The position numbers and the translations under genes are program-made. From Streptomyces nojiriensis (lineage in GTDB: Bacteria > Actinomycetota > Actinomycetes > Streptomycetales > Streptomycetaceae): a stretch of 64,000 nucleotides of DNA. Where the stretch lies: assembly GCF_017639205.1 (NCBI RefSeq), contig NZ_CP071139.1:4527001-4591000 (forward strand), read 5' to 3'. The notes beneath the pieces are model-generated. The model was not told where the DNA came from. It did not search any database and saw only the letters and a list, made by a program, of their open reading frames with translations. Positions 8,936-17,845 of the stretch are shown piece by piece; within the stretch, counting starts at the first letter, position 1, and every line of letters begins with the position of its first letter.

Positions 8936-10762
8936 TCAGACCAGGCGGACCGGCTTCTCCGGGCGGACGCCGAGGGCCGAGAGCCAGTCCCGCAGCGGCT
9001 CCGGGTTCCCCTCCTCGACCAGGCACAGCACGCGCGGCGCCAGGTCGGAGCGGCGGTCGCCGCCGACCAGCAGGACCGGACCGTCGAGCCAGTCCAGCCC
9101 CGGGGTGGCCCCGGCCGAATCCACGGCCGCGCAGCACACCATCGCCGTGACGTGGTCGGCCAGCAGGTCCCGGCCACTGCGCGGCGGCTGGAGCGGGAAC
9201 AGCGGGACGGTGTCCGCGCCGCGCGCCTTCCCGGCCCCGGCGGCCGGTCCGGCGGCCCGCTCCTCGCGGGCCAGCTCACCGGTGATCCGGCCGGCCAGCG
9301 CCTCGCCGGCCGCGCCCCCGCCGCCGAGGTCGGTGAGGTGGCGCAGCACCCGCTCCAGGGTGGGCCCGGCGAAGGCGTCCGCGGTGGGGGAGGGCGAGTC
9401 GGCGGCCGCGAGCGTGGCGGGGCCCGCCGCTCCGGCCGCTCCCGAGGAGCCCTTCGCGTTCGAGGAGCCCTTGGAGTTCGAGGAGCCCGAGGAGCCGGGC
9501 CGGGCCGCGGGGGCGGCCGGAGGGGGCGCCGGGGCCGGTGCGGGGGAGCCCGAAGGGCCCGCGGGCAGCCCCGCCGGGACGGCCAGTGCGTCCAGCGCCG
9601 CGTGCAGGCGGGCCGCCTCCGTCCGCCATTTGCGGTCCACGACCTCCTCCGGATACGCCGCCCAGTCCACCGGGGACCAGTCCGGCCCGGCCTCGGCCGG
9701 ACCTCCGTGGAAGAGCCGCGCGGCCAGCAGCGAGGTCGCCTCGTCGATCAGCCCGGGCTGCTCCAGCAGGTCGCAGGCGGGGCGCTCGCCCAGCCGCGAG
9801 GTGAACCCCTCGGCCAGCCGGTCCCGCCGGGACAGCTCGGTCAGCGCGGAGACCACCCCGGCGTCGAGGTGCGCGGGCCAGCGGCCCATCCGCCAGGCGG
9901 GCAGCGCGACCCGGGTCAGCAGCCGGTCCCAGCCCGCGTAGGCGAGGCCGACCTGCTCCTGGGCGACGATGCGCAGCCCGTAGTCCACACCCTGTGCACG
10001 CTCCGAGGCGGCCGCGGCCACCCCGCGCTCCATCTCGGCGGCGTCCGTCCGGCACAGCCGCAGCAGCAGCCGGGCCGGCGGCGCGATCCAGCCGAGGCCG
10101 CGCCGGCCGCCCACGTCCACGGCCGCGTCCAGACCGCGTACGAAGCCGCGCGCGTCGGCTATGTCCGGGTGCGCGGAAGGGCCCGTACCGGCGACGACGG
10201 GCGCGAGGACCGCCCGTAGCTCCGCGACCCGCATCCACCACAGGAACGGCGAGCCGATCACCAGCACCGGGGCGGCGCCCGGCTCGGACTCCGGCCCGAC
10301 GGGTCCGGGCCCGGTGCCGAAGACGCGGGCGGCGCCGCGGCGGTGGGCCGCGTGGCTGCGGTCCTCCAGCCAGCTGTCGCAGTCCGGCGTCAGGGCTATC
10401 GCGGAGGGCGGCGGCACGTCCATCCGGTCGGCCAGGTCCCGCACCAGCCGGTAGAGATCGGGCGCGGCGGCCTCCGAGAGGGGCACCGTCGGCGTCACGG
10501 CGGGGCTCGCCCGCAGCACCACCGCGGCGAAGGCACCGCCGACGAGCAGCACGACCGCGGCGACCACGCACACGACGAGGGTCACCGTGGGCCAGGGATC
10601 ACCGGCCAGCCGCCCCGTGGCCCGGGCGGCCACCAGGACCACCGCGAGGGCGGCGGGCAGCAGCCCGACGGCCGAGGCCCTGCTGCGCACGCGCAGCACG
10701 GCCAGAGCGCGGGAACGCGCGGACGGTACGCCCGCTTCCATGATCGAACCGGTTCCGGACAC
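8936..10762 (-). CDS. Membrane protein with degenerate (inactive) M48 peptidase-like domain
   Basis: 608 residues. Two N-terminal membrane segments (about 30-48 and 60-83) are followed by LYRLVRDLADRMDVPPPSA and a block ending ELRAVLAPVVAGTG at 181-194. That layout matches membrane M48 (HtpX-like) peptidases, in which ELRAVLAHELGH carries the zinc motif; here both His and the Glu are replaced (APVVAG at 187-192). The C-terminal third is Pro/Ala/Ser-rich, then a short folded end. GTG 10762 has GAGG 7 bases upstream; ATG 10741 is an alternative start. Family placement is inferred from the surrounding motif; function unknown. Confidence 0.65.
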   Translation of the reverse strand: MSGTGSIMEAGVPSARSRALAVLRVRSRASAVGLLPAALAVVLVAARATGRLAGDPWPTVTLVVCVVAAVVLLVGGAFAAVVLRASPAVTPTVPLSEAAAPDLYRLVRDLADRMDVPPPSAIALTPDCDSWLEDRSHAAHRRGAARVFGTGPGPVGPESEPGAAPVLVIGSPFLWWMRVAELRAVLAPVVAGTGPSAHPDIADARGFVRGLDAAVDVGGRRGLGWIAPPARLLLRLCRTDAAEMERGVAAAASERAQGVDYGLRIVAQEQVGLAYAGWDRLLTRVALPAWRMGRWPAHLDAGVVSALTELSRRDRLAEGFTSRLGERPACDLLEQPGLIDEATSLLAARLFHGGPAEAGPDWSPVDWAAYPEEVVDRKWRTEAARLHAALDALAVPAGLPAGPSGSPAPAPAPPPAAPAARPGSSGSSNSKGSSNAKGSSGAAGAAGPATLAAADSPSPTADAFAGPTLERVLRHLTDLGGGGAAGEALAGRITGELAREERAAGPAAGAGKARGADTVPLFPLQPPRSGRDLLADHVTAMVCCAAVDSAGATPGLDWLDGPVLLVGGDRRSDLAPRVLCLVEEGNPEPLRDWLSALGVRPEKPVRLV

Positions 10763-10991
10763 GGCCGGACCTCACCCCCTCTGCCCTGCGGCGACGTTGC
10801 TCACTCCCCCACTGTGACACCCGCCACTGACATCGCAATGCCGGTGGGCCAAGTGCCGGAATGCTTGCGCCGCACCCTAGTTGGGGCACGCGCGGGCGTC
10901 AGGCAGACGGCGGGACGATCACCCGATGGAATGGCTTTGGGTAAAGGTGGATGCGTTCGAACGCGGCCGGATGCAGTCGCACGCGGACATG

Positions 10992-11033
10992 CCCGCGGGC
11001 CCGGGCGCACGAGATGCGCACCGGGCCCGCGGG
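10992..11033 (-). terminator. Very strong hairpin downstream of purD
   Basis: 13-base perfect arms CCCGCGGGCCCGG / CCGGGCCCGCGGG, extended inward by GCGCA/TGCGC, starting 17 bases past the purD stop. No T-tract, as is common for Streptomyces terminators. Confidence 0.75.
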
Positions 11034-11049
11034 TCTGCGGAGCCGCTGG

Positions 11050-12303
11050 TCAGCGGCCCTCGGCCGCCTTGGCCGCAATATCCGTACGGTGCTGCGAGCC
11101 GTCGAGACGGATGCGCGCCACCGCCTTATACGCCTTCTCGCGCGCCTGCGCCAGGTCGGAACCGGTCGCCGTCACCGACAGCACACGGCCGCCCGCGCTG
11201 ACCACGGCGTCGCCCTCGTGCCGGGTCCCGGCGTGCAGCACGTAGGCGTCCGGCCCGTCCTCGGCGGCCACCTCGGCCAGACCCTCGATCGGGTCCCCGG
11301 TGCGGGGGGTCTCCGGGTAGTTGTGGGAGGCGATGACCACCGTGACGGCCGCGTCCTCGCGCCAGACCAGCGGGGGTACGGCGTCCAGGGTGCCCTTGGC
11401 CGCGCCCAGCAGCACGCCGGCGAGCGGCGTGCGCAGCCGGGCCAGGACGACCTGGGTCTCGGGGTCGCCGAAGCGCGCGTTGAACTCGATGACGCGGGTA
11501 CCGCGGCTGGTGATCGCGAGGCCCGCGTAGAGCAGCCCGGAGAAGGGGGTGCCGCGGCGGCGGAGCTCGTCGACGGTCGGCTGGAGGACCAGCTCCATGA
11601 CCTCGTCGACCAGCTTCGGGTCGGCCCAGGGCAGCGGGGAGTACGCGCCCATGCCGCCGGTGTTGGGGCCCTCGTCGCCGTCCAGGGCGCGCTTGAAGTC
11701 CTGCGCAGGCTGGAGCGGGACCACGGTGACGCCGTCGGTGATGGCGAAGAGGGAGACCTCGGGCCCGTCGAGGTACTCCTCGATGACCACCCGGTCGCAG
11801 CCGAGCGCGTGCGCGCGGGCGGCGGCCAGGTCCTCGGTGACCACGACGCCCTTGCCGGCGGCGAGGCCGTCGTCCTTGACGACGTACGGGGCGCCGAAGG
11901 CGTCGAGCGCCTCGTCCACCTCTTCGGGGGTGGTGCAGACGTAGCTGCGCGCGGTCGGGACCCCGGCCGCGGCCATCACGTCCTTGGCGAAGGCCTTGGA
12001 GCCTTCGAGCCGGGCCGCCTCGGCGGACGGGCCGAAGACGGGGATCCCGGCGGCGCGCACGGCGTCGGCGACACCCGCGACCAGCGGGGCCTCCGGTCCG
12101 ACGACGACCAGGTCGGCTTCGAGTTCGGTGGCGAGAGCGGCTACGGCGCCGCCGTCGAGGGCGTCGACCGGGCGGAGTTCGGCCACCTCGGCGATGCCGG
12201 CGTTGCCGGGAGCGCAGTACAGCGCAGAGACGGCGGAGTCGAGGGACAGAGAGCGGCACAGGGCATGTTCGCGGGCGCCGCCGCCGATGACGAGGACCTT
12301 CAC
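11050..12303 (-). CDS. purD: Phosphoribosylamine-glycine ligase (GARS)
   Basis: ATP-grasp enzyme joining glycine to phosphoribosylamine, second step of purine synthesis. 417 residues, normal length. MKVLVIGGGAREHALC is the diagnostic N-terminal glycine-rich loop; the ATP-grasp core shows PYVVKDDGLAAGKGVVV and the metal site FNARFGDPE. ATG at 12303. It lies downstream of dnaX on the same strand with a 60-base gap, and is followed by a strong hairpin. Confidence 0.96.
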   Translation of the reverse strand: MKVLVIGGGAREHALCRSLSLDSAVSALYCAPGNAGIAEVAELRPVDALDGGAVAALATELEADLVVVGPEAPLVAGVADAVRAAGIPVFGPSAEAARLEGSKAFAKDVMAAAGVPTARSYVCTTPEEVDEALDAFGAPYVVKDDGLAAGKGVVVTEDLAAARAHALGCDRVVIEEYLDGPEVSLFAITDGVTVVPLQPAQDFKRALDGDEGPNTGGMGAYSPLPWADPKLVDEVMELVLQPTVDELRRRGTPFSGLLYAGLAITSRGTRVIEFNARFGDPETQVVLARLRTPLAGVLLGAAKGTLDAVPPLVWREDAAVTVVIASHNYPETPRTGDPIEGLAEVAAEDGPDAYVLHAGTRHEGDAVVSAGGRVLSVTATGSDLAQAREKAYKAVARIRLDGSQHRTDIAAKAAEGR

Positions 12304-12363
12304 GCTGCTCAGCCTAGCCGGGACCGAGCGGTCGTCTTCGTGCGGCCACCCAATCAGGACCGG

Positions 12364-14541
12364 TTACTCATTTGTGTATTCCTCCACAACGGTGGCTCCG
12401 AGCTCGCGAACGATCAGGTCGTGTCCGGTCAGTGCGCTCTCGACGAGGTCGGGATCGTCCTCCTCCGCGAAGTCGTCCTCGGGAGCGACCGGCGGGGGCG
12501 CCTGCTGTACGGGGGGCTGCGGGGCGGGAGCCGACTGCTGGGGCGGCTGCTGCGGCGTGTACTGCGGGGCGGAAGGGGCCTGCGGGGCGGGCGCCTGCTG
12601 CTGCGCGGGGGCCGACTGCGGGCTGTAGGCGGGGGCGGGCGCGGCCGGGGCGCCGTACGAGGAGCCGTACGAGGAGGGCTGGACCGGGGCCGGGGCTCCG
12701 CCGCCGACGACGGCCTCGATCTTCCAGTTGACCTGGAACTGCTCGGCCAGGACCGCCTTCAGGACGTCCTCACTGCCGCTGCTGGCGAAGTTGTCGCGGG
12801 CTCCGGCGTTGGGGAAGCCCAGCTGGAGGGTGGTCCCGTCGAAGCCGGTGACCTGGGCGTTCTGGCTGAGCAGGATCCAGGTGAAGCGGCGGCGGTTCTT
12901 GACGGCCTCCAACACGCCGGGCCACATCGCCTGCACCTGCCCGGCTCCGGCGGCCATGCCGGGGGAGGGCGCGGCGGCAGCGGCGGCCGGGGCGGGGGCG
13001 GCGGCCTGGGCGGCGGGCGCGGGAGCGGGGGCCGCGGCGGACGCGCCCGTGCCGGGCCAGGCACCCGCGGCGGCCGGTGCCGCGGCGCCGGGCCAGGCAC
13101 CGGGCGCGCCGCTCCCGGGCTGCGCGGCGCCGGGCCATGCGCCGGGGGCGGGGGCGGCCGGAGCGGCGGGGGCAGGTGCGGGGGCCGGGGCGGCCTGGAC
13201 CGGCTCGGGAGCCTGCACCGGGGCCGGGGCGGGCGCGGGCGTCGGCGCGGGGGCGGCGGCGCGCACGGCGGCCGCACCCCCACCGGGACCGGCGGGCGCC
13301 ATGGCATGCGTCTCGGGCCCGGGCACGTACCCCATGGCGGGCGCGGCGGCCGGCGGCGCGTCGAAGGCCGCGGCGGCGGGCGGGCCGCTGCGCTCCAGCC
13401 GGTCGAGCCGGGCCTGGAAGGACCGCTCGTCGTCGAAGGCGGCGGGCAGCAGCACCCGGGCGCAGATCAGCTCCAGCTGCAGCCTCGGCGAAGTCGCGCC
13501 CCGCATCTCGGTGAGCCCGCTGTTGACCAGATCGGCGGCGCGCGACAGCTCGGCGGCCCCGAACACGGACGCCTGGGCCTGCATCCGCTCCACGACATCG
13601 GCGGGGGCGTCGATCAGCCCCTTCTCCCCGGCGTCCGGCACGGCGGCCAGGATCACCAGGTCGCGCAGCCGCTCCAGCAGGTCGGCGACGAACCGGCGCG
13701 GGTCGTTCCCGCCCTCGACGACCCGGTCGACGACCTCGAACGCGGCCGCCCCGTCCCCGGCGGCGAAGGCGTCGACGACGGAGTCGAGCAGCGAGCCGTC
13801 GGTGTAGCCGAGCAGCGAGGTGGCCATGGCATACGTCACACCGTCGTCGGCGGCGCCGGCCAGCAGCTGGTCCATGACGGACATCGAGTCACGCACGGAC
13901 CCGGCACCGGCGCGCACGACCAGCGGCAGCACGCCGTCCTCGACCTTGGCGCCCTCGCGCCCGCACACCTCGCCCAGGTACTCCCGCAGGGTGCCGGGCG
14001 GCACGAGCCGGAAGGGATAGTGGTGCGTCCTGGACCGGATGGTCCCGATCACCTTCTCCGGCTCCGTGGTGGCGAAGATGAACTTGAGGTGCTCCGGCGG
14101 CTCCTCGACCACCTTCAGCAGGGCGTTGAAGCCCGCCGAGGTGACCATGTGGGCCTCGTCGATGATGTAGATCTTGTAGCGGCTGGACGCCGGCCCGAAG
14201 AAGGCCTTCTCGCGCAGGTCACGGGCATCGTCCACGCCACCGTGCGAGGCGGCGTCGATCTCGATGACGTCGATGGACCCCGGCCCGTTCCTGGCCAGGT
14301 CCCGGCAGGACTGGCACTCCCCGCAGGGGGTGGGGGTGGGACCCTGCTCACAGTTCAGACACCGGGCGAGGATGCGCGCACTGGTGGTCTTGCCGCAGCC
14401 GCGCGGCCCGCTGAACAGGTACGCGTGATTGACCCGGTTGTTCCGCAGGGCCTGCATCAGCGGGGCAGTGACATGCTCCTGCCCGATGACCTCGGCGAAC
14501 GACTCGGGGCGGTAGCGGCGGTACAGCGCAAGGGACGACAC
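12364..14541 (-). CDS. dnaX: DNA polymerase III subunit gamma/tau
   Basis: Clamp-loader ATPase of the replisome. 725 residues: Walker A GPRGCGKT at 45-52, zinc-binding Cys61, Cys64, Cys73, Cys76 and Cys79, Walker B IIDEAHM near 127, then the AAA+ lid and collar domains. The region from about 400 to 560 is an Ala/Pro-rich linker, followed by a folded tau-like segment (RRRFTWILLSQNAQV) and an acidic tail. GTG 14541 (MSSLALYRRYRPESF) is the conserved start; the frame continues upstream only across the SRP RNA gene. No slippery A-tract for gamma frameshifting is visible. Confidence 0.95.
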   Translation of the reverse strand: MSSLALYRRYRPESFAEVIGQEHVTAPLMQALRNNRVNHAYLFSGPRGCGKTTSARILARCLNCEQGPTPTPCGECQSCRDLARNGPGSIDVIEIDAASHGGVDDARDLREKAFFGPASSRYKIYIIDEAHMVTSAGFNALLKVVEEPPEHLKFIFATTEPEKVIGTIRSRTHHYPFRLVPPGTLREYLGEVCGREGAKVEDGVLPLVVRAGAGSVRDSMSVMDQLLAGAADDGVTYAMATSLLGYTDGSLLDSVVDAFAAGDGAAAFEVVDRVVEGGNDPRRFVADLLERLRDLVILAAVPDAGEKGLIDAPADVVERMQAQASVFGAAELSRAADLVNSGLTEMRGATSPRLQLELICARVLLPAAFDDERSFQARLDRLERSGPPAAAAFDAPPAAAPAMGYVPGPETHAMAPAGPGGGAAAVRAAAPAPTPAPAPAPVQAPEPVQAAPAPAPAPAAPAAPAPGAWPGAAQPGSGAPGAWPGAAAPAAAGAWPGTGASAAAPAPAPAAQAAAPAPAAAAAAPSPGMAAGAGQVQAMWPGVLEAVKNRRRFTWILLSQNAQVTGFDGTTLQLGFPNAGARDNFASSGSEDVLKAVLAEQFQVNWKIEAVVGGGAPAPVQPSSYGSSYGAPAAPAPAYSPQSAPAQQQAPAPQAPSAPQYTPQQPPQQSAPAPQPPVQQAPPPVAPEDDFAEEDDPDLVESALTGHDLIVRELGATVVEEYTNE

Positions 14542-14625
14542 GTATACGAGGTTATCCGGGCCCACCGACATCAGCGGCCCGCCGAAGCCCCGCGGGCCAT
14601 CCCGTACGGCGCCCGGAACGCAAAG

Positions 14626-14727
14626 CGCCCCCCACGCACCCGCCAGAGCCCACTTACCCTTGCTGCCTTCCGGCCCTGGGGGAGTTGGGTGAGATAGCGC
14701 CACGTGAGGGGCTGGCCCCACCCTAGC
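14626..14727 (-). ncRNA. ffs: Signal recognition particle RNA (small bacterial SRP RNA)
   Basis: Read on the minus strand, the conserved apical SRP motif GGGCCGGAAGGCAGCA is present, the Ffh-binding symmetric/asymmetric loop region, flanked by complementary arms (TAGGGTGGGGCC... pairing with GCGTGGGGGGC...). It forms a 4.5S-type hairpin of roughly 100 nt. Location just upstream of dnaX is the usual actinobacterial arrangement. Ends are approximate to about 5 bases. Confidence 0.88.
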
Positions 14728-14822
14728 GGATGGAAGGCCCCGGAATCGAGCCGGACCCCGACCGGCCCTCCGCCCGACGATCACGTTCGCGAGCACCCCT
14801 CAACGTCTTGTATTGTTTGCGG

Positions 14823-14908
14823 CGGAGGATTCGCCTAGTGGCCTAGGGCGCACGCTTGGAAAGCGTGTTGGGGGCAACCCCTCACGAGTTCGAATCTCGT
14901 ATCCTCCG
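14823..14908 (+). tRNA. tRNA-Ser(GGA)
   Basis: 86-nt class II tRNA: acceptor GGAGGAT/ATCCTCC, anticodon stem CACGC/GCGTG around loop TTGGAAA (anticodon GGA), and a long variable arm (TTGGGGGCAACCCCTCA). A CCA follows at 14909-14911. A TATTGT -10-like hexamer ends 6 bases upstream (14811-14816). It reads TCC/TCT. Confidence 0.95.
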
Positions 14909-14930
14909 CCAGTGCCTCACCGGGCACGTT

Positions 14931-14968
14931 GTCGAAGGGCCCCACCGCTTGCGGTGGGGCCCTTCGAC
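14931..14968 (+). terminator. Terminator after tRNA-Ser(GGA)
   Basis: Perfect 17-18 base inverted repeat GTCGAAGGGCCCCACCGC / GCGGTGGGGCCCTTCGAC starting 20 bases after the tRNA. Confidence 0.8.
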
Positions 14969-15133
14969 GTTGTCCGGTCGTGATGGTCCGCGTTCGCGCC
15001 CAGCGGGCCCGACCCGCACCGGCCGGAGGATCCCGAGGTTCCTGCAAGTCTCCGTCGGAGGAGGCAACCACGGGCCGCACGAAGGCGTCACTTGCGGTGA
15101 CCGAGCCCCTGTCGCCTCCTTGGAGGGCCTCCG

Positions 15134-15820
15134 TTGCCACCACCATCTCAACCGCCTCTGCCGCCGTCCTTGCCACCGCTGCCCGGGCAGTCCGTGGCGG
15201 TGTGGATACGGCGTACGTTCCGCTCGCGCAAGGCACTGTCGGGCGTCACACAGTGGTTCATCGACTGGGGCATACCGATCGCCCTGCTCATCGGGGTCGT
15301 CTGGGTGTTCGGTGCCAGGCGGTCCGAAAAGGGCTGGAGCGGCATCTACAGGACGTTCACGCTCATCGATCCGCCCGCGCACGTGTCGTCGTGGGTCGCA
15401 TCGGTACTCGGCTGGCTGCTGGTGCCCGCCCTCATCGGTGGAGTGGCCGGTCATGTGATCGCCGCCCGGATGCAGCGGGTCAAGGAGATCGCCACCAATC
15501 ACCTCTTTCAGCAAAGGGGCCTCGGCCGCCGGCTCAAGCTGCCGGGAAGGATCACCTTTCTCGAGTCGCTGCACCTGAAGAGCGCCGAGGACCAGGAGTT
15601 CCTGGACCGCTATGTGAGGCGGGCCCACCGGGGAGACTGGAAGAAGGCCCAGGACCACTGGGAGGTCCTGGTCCGGGACGTGCTCTGCACGGTCGACCTC
15701 GCCGAACTGGACCGCACCGAGGCGCTCGAATCCGCCGAGAGCTTCGCCCGCGCGGTGATGTGGATGACCGGCTACCAGGACAAGTGCCTCGTGTGCACCG
15801 CGCGCACCGACCACCCGTGA
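15134..15820 (+). CDS. Hypothetical membrane protein, Pro-rich N-terminus, two TM helices
   Basis: 228 residues, not confidently recognised; it may belong to an actinobacterial DUF family. A proline-rich leader is followed by one membrane helix at about 45-60 (PIALLIGVVWVFG) and a second near 88-105 (VLGWLLVPALIGGVAGHVI). The C-terminal ~115 residues are soluble and charged, with Cys in CLVCTARTD. Start TTG 15134 is chosen because GGAGGG sits 6 bases upstream; GTG at 15197 is an alternative. A small gene follows 22 bases later on the same strand, suggesting an operon. Confidence 0.6.
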   Translation: MPPPSQPPLPPSLPPLPGQSVAVWIRRTFRSRKALSGVTQWFIDWGIPIALLIGVVWVFGARRSEKGWSGIYRTFTLIDPPAHVSSWVASVLGWLLVPALIGGVAGHVIAARMQRVKEIATNHLFQQRGLGRRLKLPGRITFLESLHLKSAEDQEFLDRYVRRAHRGDWKKAQDHWEVLVRDVLCTVDLAELDRTEALESAESFARAVMWMTGYQDKCLVCTARTDHP

Positions 15821-15842
15821 CCCCTCAGGAAGGACCCTGACG

Positions 15843-16115
15843 ATGCAGACACGAAGCGCCGTGGAGATCGCTCGCGCCGCCCTGCGCGAAATCTTTCCCA
15901 CCGCCCCCGAGGACGGCCTGGACGAGGGGGCACGTCACCTCGCCCGCTGGGGAGTCGAAGGTCACGGAACTCAGCTCGGCAGCTCGGCCGCCGCGCTCAT
16001 GTACATCGATCTGGCCCGGGCATCCCAGGAGAGGCAACTGCCGGGCGACGTCACTGCGGCCGTCGAAATGAGTGCCGCCGAACGGACCTGGCGTGCGCCG
16101 TCACGGCGGGGCTGA
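15843..16115 (+). CDS. Hypothetical small protein
   Basis: 90 residues, predicted soluble and mainly helical, family not recognised. Third codon positions are strongly G/C, as in the neighbouring genes, and AGGAAGGA lies about 10 bases upstream of the ATG, so expression is likely. It follows the membrane protein by 22 bases and precedes a possible 31-codon gene by 2 bases; a shared terminator follows at 16221. Confidence 0.55.
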   Translation: MQTRSAVEIARAALREIFPTAPEDGLDEGARHLARWGVEGHGTQLGSSAAALMYIDLARASQERQLPGDVTAAVEMSAAERTWRAPSRRG

Positions 16116-16117
16116 CC

Positions 16118-16213
16118 ATGAACCGCGTGCGTTCCGAGCCGCTCACCGTCCTGGTCTTCGTCCGGTGCACCGACGGGCGCCACCGTTCACCGACGTACGC
16201 GCACTCCGTCTGA
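16118..16213 (+). CDS. Possible 31-aa small protein
   Basis: ATG 16118 lies two bases after the previous stop and opens a 31-codon frame ending just before a terminator hairpin. Nearly all third positions are G or C (about 28 of 31 by eye). The product has a hydrophobic centre (LTVLVFVRC) and a basic/histidine-containing tail. Tight spacing and codon use favour a translated peptide; no homology is recognised. It could also be a non-functional read-through frame. Confidence 0.35.
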   Translation: MNRVRSEPLTVLVFVRCTDGRHRSPTYAHSV

Positions 16214-16220
16214 CCTGCCC

Positions 16221-16253
16221 GAAGGACCCGGCCGCTCAGCGGCCGGGTCCTTC
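16221..16253 (+). terminator. Terminator of the 15134-16213 gene group
   Basis: Perfect stem GAAGGACCCGGCCGCT / AGCGGCCGGGTCCTTC with minimal loop, 7 bases after the small frame ending at 16213. Confidence 0.75.
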
Positions 16254-16283
16254 GGCGTTCCCGGGTCGCGGCGCCCGACCGGC

Positions 16284-16475
16284 ATGATCGGGTCGCCTTT
16301 GGCCGGAACCTCCCTGGAGTTCGGCGGACCCGCTGTCTCCTTCGCCGTCCTCGGTGCGGTCGCCGCGGCACTCGCGGGCCTGGCCCACCTCTGCGACCAG
16401 CGCTTGCGGAGCAGGCAGACCGGTCTTCCCGCCGGGCGGGACGGACAGTTGGAGGCCTCGGGAGCCCCCCGCTGA
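16284..16475 (+). CDS. Possible small membrane protein (63 aa)
   Basis: 63 residues with one predicted membrane helix (about 18-36, VSFAVLGAVAAALAGLAHL) and a basic C-terminal tail. About 85-90% of third positions are G/C, which supports coding. No good ribosome-binding site is visible upstream of the ATG, which weakens the call. Family not recognised. It stands between a terminator and the ATP-grasp gene. Confidence 0.4.
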   Translation: MIGSPLAGTSLEFGGPAVSFAVLGAVAAALAGLAHLCDQRLRSRQTGLPAGRDGQLEASGAPR

Positions 16476-16560
16476 AGACCGCGGTCGTCGGCGGCTGCGT
16501 GCCGGGGCGGGGGTGCCTCGGCCCGCAGGACGGCCGGAACACCCGCGCCACAATGGCCCG

Positions 16561-17340
16561 ATGACGGACGAGGTGTTTCTGATACCGGCCCGGCCGACCG
16601 CCACGGCCGGGCTGCTCGCCGAGGCAGCCGCCCGCCGGGGGATGGCCGTCCGGGCCCTCGGCCCCGGCTTCGGCGAACTGGCCGGCCGGGCCGTGCACTG
16701 GTGCGGTGGTCCGCACGCCGCCGCGCGGGTGGCCGGGACGCTCGGGCTGGGGCTGCTGGAACCGCCCGACGACTGGCTCACGCGGCTGCCCGAGCGGTTC
16801 ACGGGGCGTCGGATCGAGCTGACCACCCTGGGCCGGGCGGCGCGGGAACTGGCCGGCTCCGGACGGCCGGCGTTCGTGAAGCCGCCGCGCGAGAAGTCCT
16901 TCCCGCCCGCCGTGTACGGGCCCGGCGCGCCGCTGCCCCGGTCCCTGCCCGCCGCCACCCCCGTGCTGGTCTCGGAGGTGGTGGACTTCGCCGCCGAGTA
17001 CCGGCTGTTCCTGCTCGACGGGGAGATCGCCGCCGGGAGCCGGTACGCCGTCCACGGGCGCCTGGACCCCGCCCCCCTCGACGAGGACGCGCACGGGGCG
17101 GACGTACGCGGCTTCGCGGCCGCGCTGCTCTCCGCGACCGGCACGGACCTGCCCAGCGCCGTCACCGTCGACGTCGGCCTCGTCGGCGCGACGGGCCGGT
17201 ACGCCGTGGTCGAGGCCAACATGCCGTGGTTCTCGCACAGCTACGCCGCCCGGCCCGAGGCGGTCCTGGACGTGGTCCTGCGCGCGGCCGGACCGCTGCA
17301 CCGCGTGCGCGCCGCCGACCTGCCGTACGTGACCCCGTAG
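16561..17340 (+). CDS. ATP-grasp domain protein (DUF4343-like)
   Basis: 259 residues. The middle block PAFVKPPREKSFPPAVY looks like the ATP-grasp lysine segment; SEVVDFAAEYRLFLLDGEI and TVDVGLVGATGRYAVVEAN carry the acidic and Asn metal ligands of the fold (E/N in VVEANMPW). Family members are C-N or C-O ligases of uncertain substrate. ATG at 16561 follows a short spacer. Monocistronic by position: an upstream terminator, and convergent with the DoxX gene. Confidence 0.7.
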   Translation: MTDEVFLIPARPTATAGLLAEAAARRGMAVRALGPGFGELAGRAVHWCGGPHAAARVAGTLGLGLLEPPDDWLTRLPERFTGRRIELTTLGRAARELAGSGRPAFVKPPREKSFPPAVYGPGAPLPRSLPAATPVLVSEVVDFAAEYRLFLLDGEIAAGSRYAVHGRLDPAPLDEDAHGADVRGFAAALLSATGTDLPSAVTVDVGLVGATGRYAVVEANMPWFSHSYAARPEAVLDVVLRAAGPLHRVRAADLPYVTP

Positions 17341-17373
17341 GGGGAGGCCCCGGGCCGGCCTCCCCCGCTCCGC

Positions 17374-17721
17374 TCAGCCGGTGAAGCCGAGGGCCAGGGC
17401 GACGACCGCCGGAGCCGCGTAGATCACCGGGAAGGCCACGTGGGCGTAGGACTTCGCCCGCAGCACCGTGATCACGGCGCCCGCGAAGTACAGGGCGACC
17501 CCGATCGCCGCCGCGATGCCGATCGCGGGGACGAAGACACCCACCGCCAGGCCCACCGCGCCGGCCGCCTTCGCGGTGGCGAGCCAGGTCCACCACGAGC
17601 GCGGAACCCCGTACTCGGCCAGCGGCTCCACGACCCACTTCGCCCCGAGGAACATCGAAGCCGCCGAGAATCCGACCATGAACGCGCCGACCAGGGCGAA
17701 GACAACAGCGGTGGTGGACAT
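17374..17721 (-). CDS. DoxX-family membrane protein
   Basis: 115 residues with four predicted membrane helices (residues 6-26, 45-62, 66-84 and 94-112). The layout and the motif WWTWLATAKAAGAVGLAVG fit DoxX-like small membrane proteins, often linked to redox or detoxification in actinobacteria. ATG at 17721 with GAGGGAGCTC upstream. Function in this host unknown. Confidence 0.78.
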   Translation of the reverse strand: MSTTAVVFALVGAFMVGFSAASMFLGAKWVVEPLAEYGVPRSWWTWLATAKAAGAVGLAVGVFVPAIGIAAAIGVALYFAGAVITVLRAKSYAHVAFPVIYAAPAVVALALGFTG

Positions 17722-17845
17722 CCGAGCTCCCTCTCGGGCGGGCGCCGGTGCGGACTCGCTCCGGTCTGTCTCCCGCCTGCTTCACTCCTCTGACCCGCCC
17801 CGCCGCACCGATGTGACAGGCCGCGCGGAAAACTTTCGCCCGCGC

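Noticed and set aside
12364..14541. Programmed frameshift site for a gamma form of dnaX
   Set aside because: No A-rich slippery heptamer plus downstream structure was found in the linker region.
10951..14697. Very long open frame (1248 codons) on the plus strand opposite purD and dnaX
   Set aside because: It is the mirror of two certain genes; repetitive Gly/Arg-rich translation, no domain, no ribosome-binding site. Long antisense frames are expected at this GC content.
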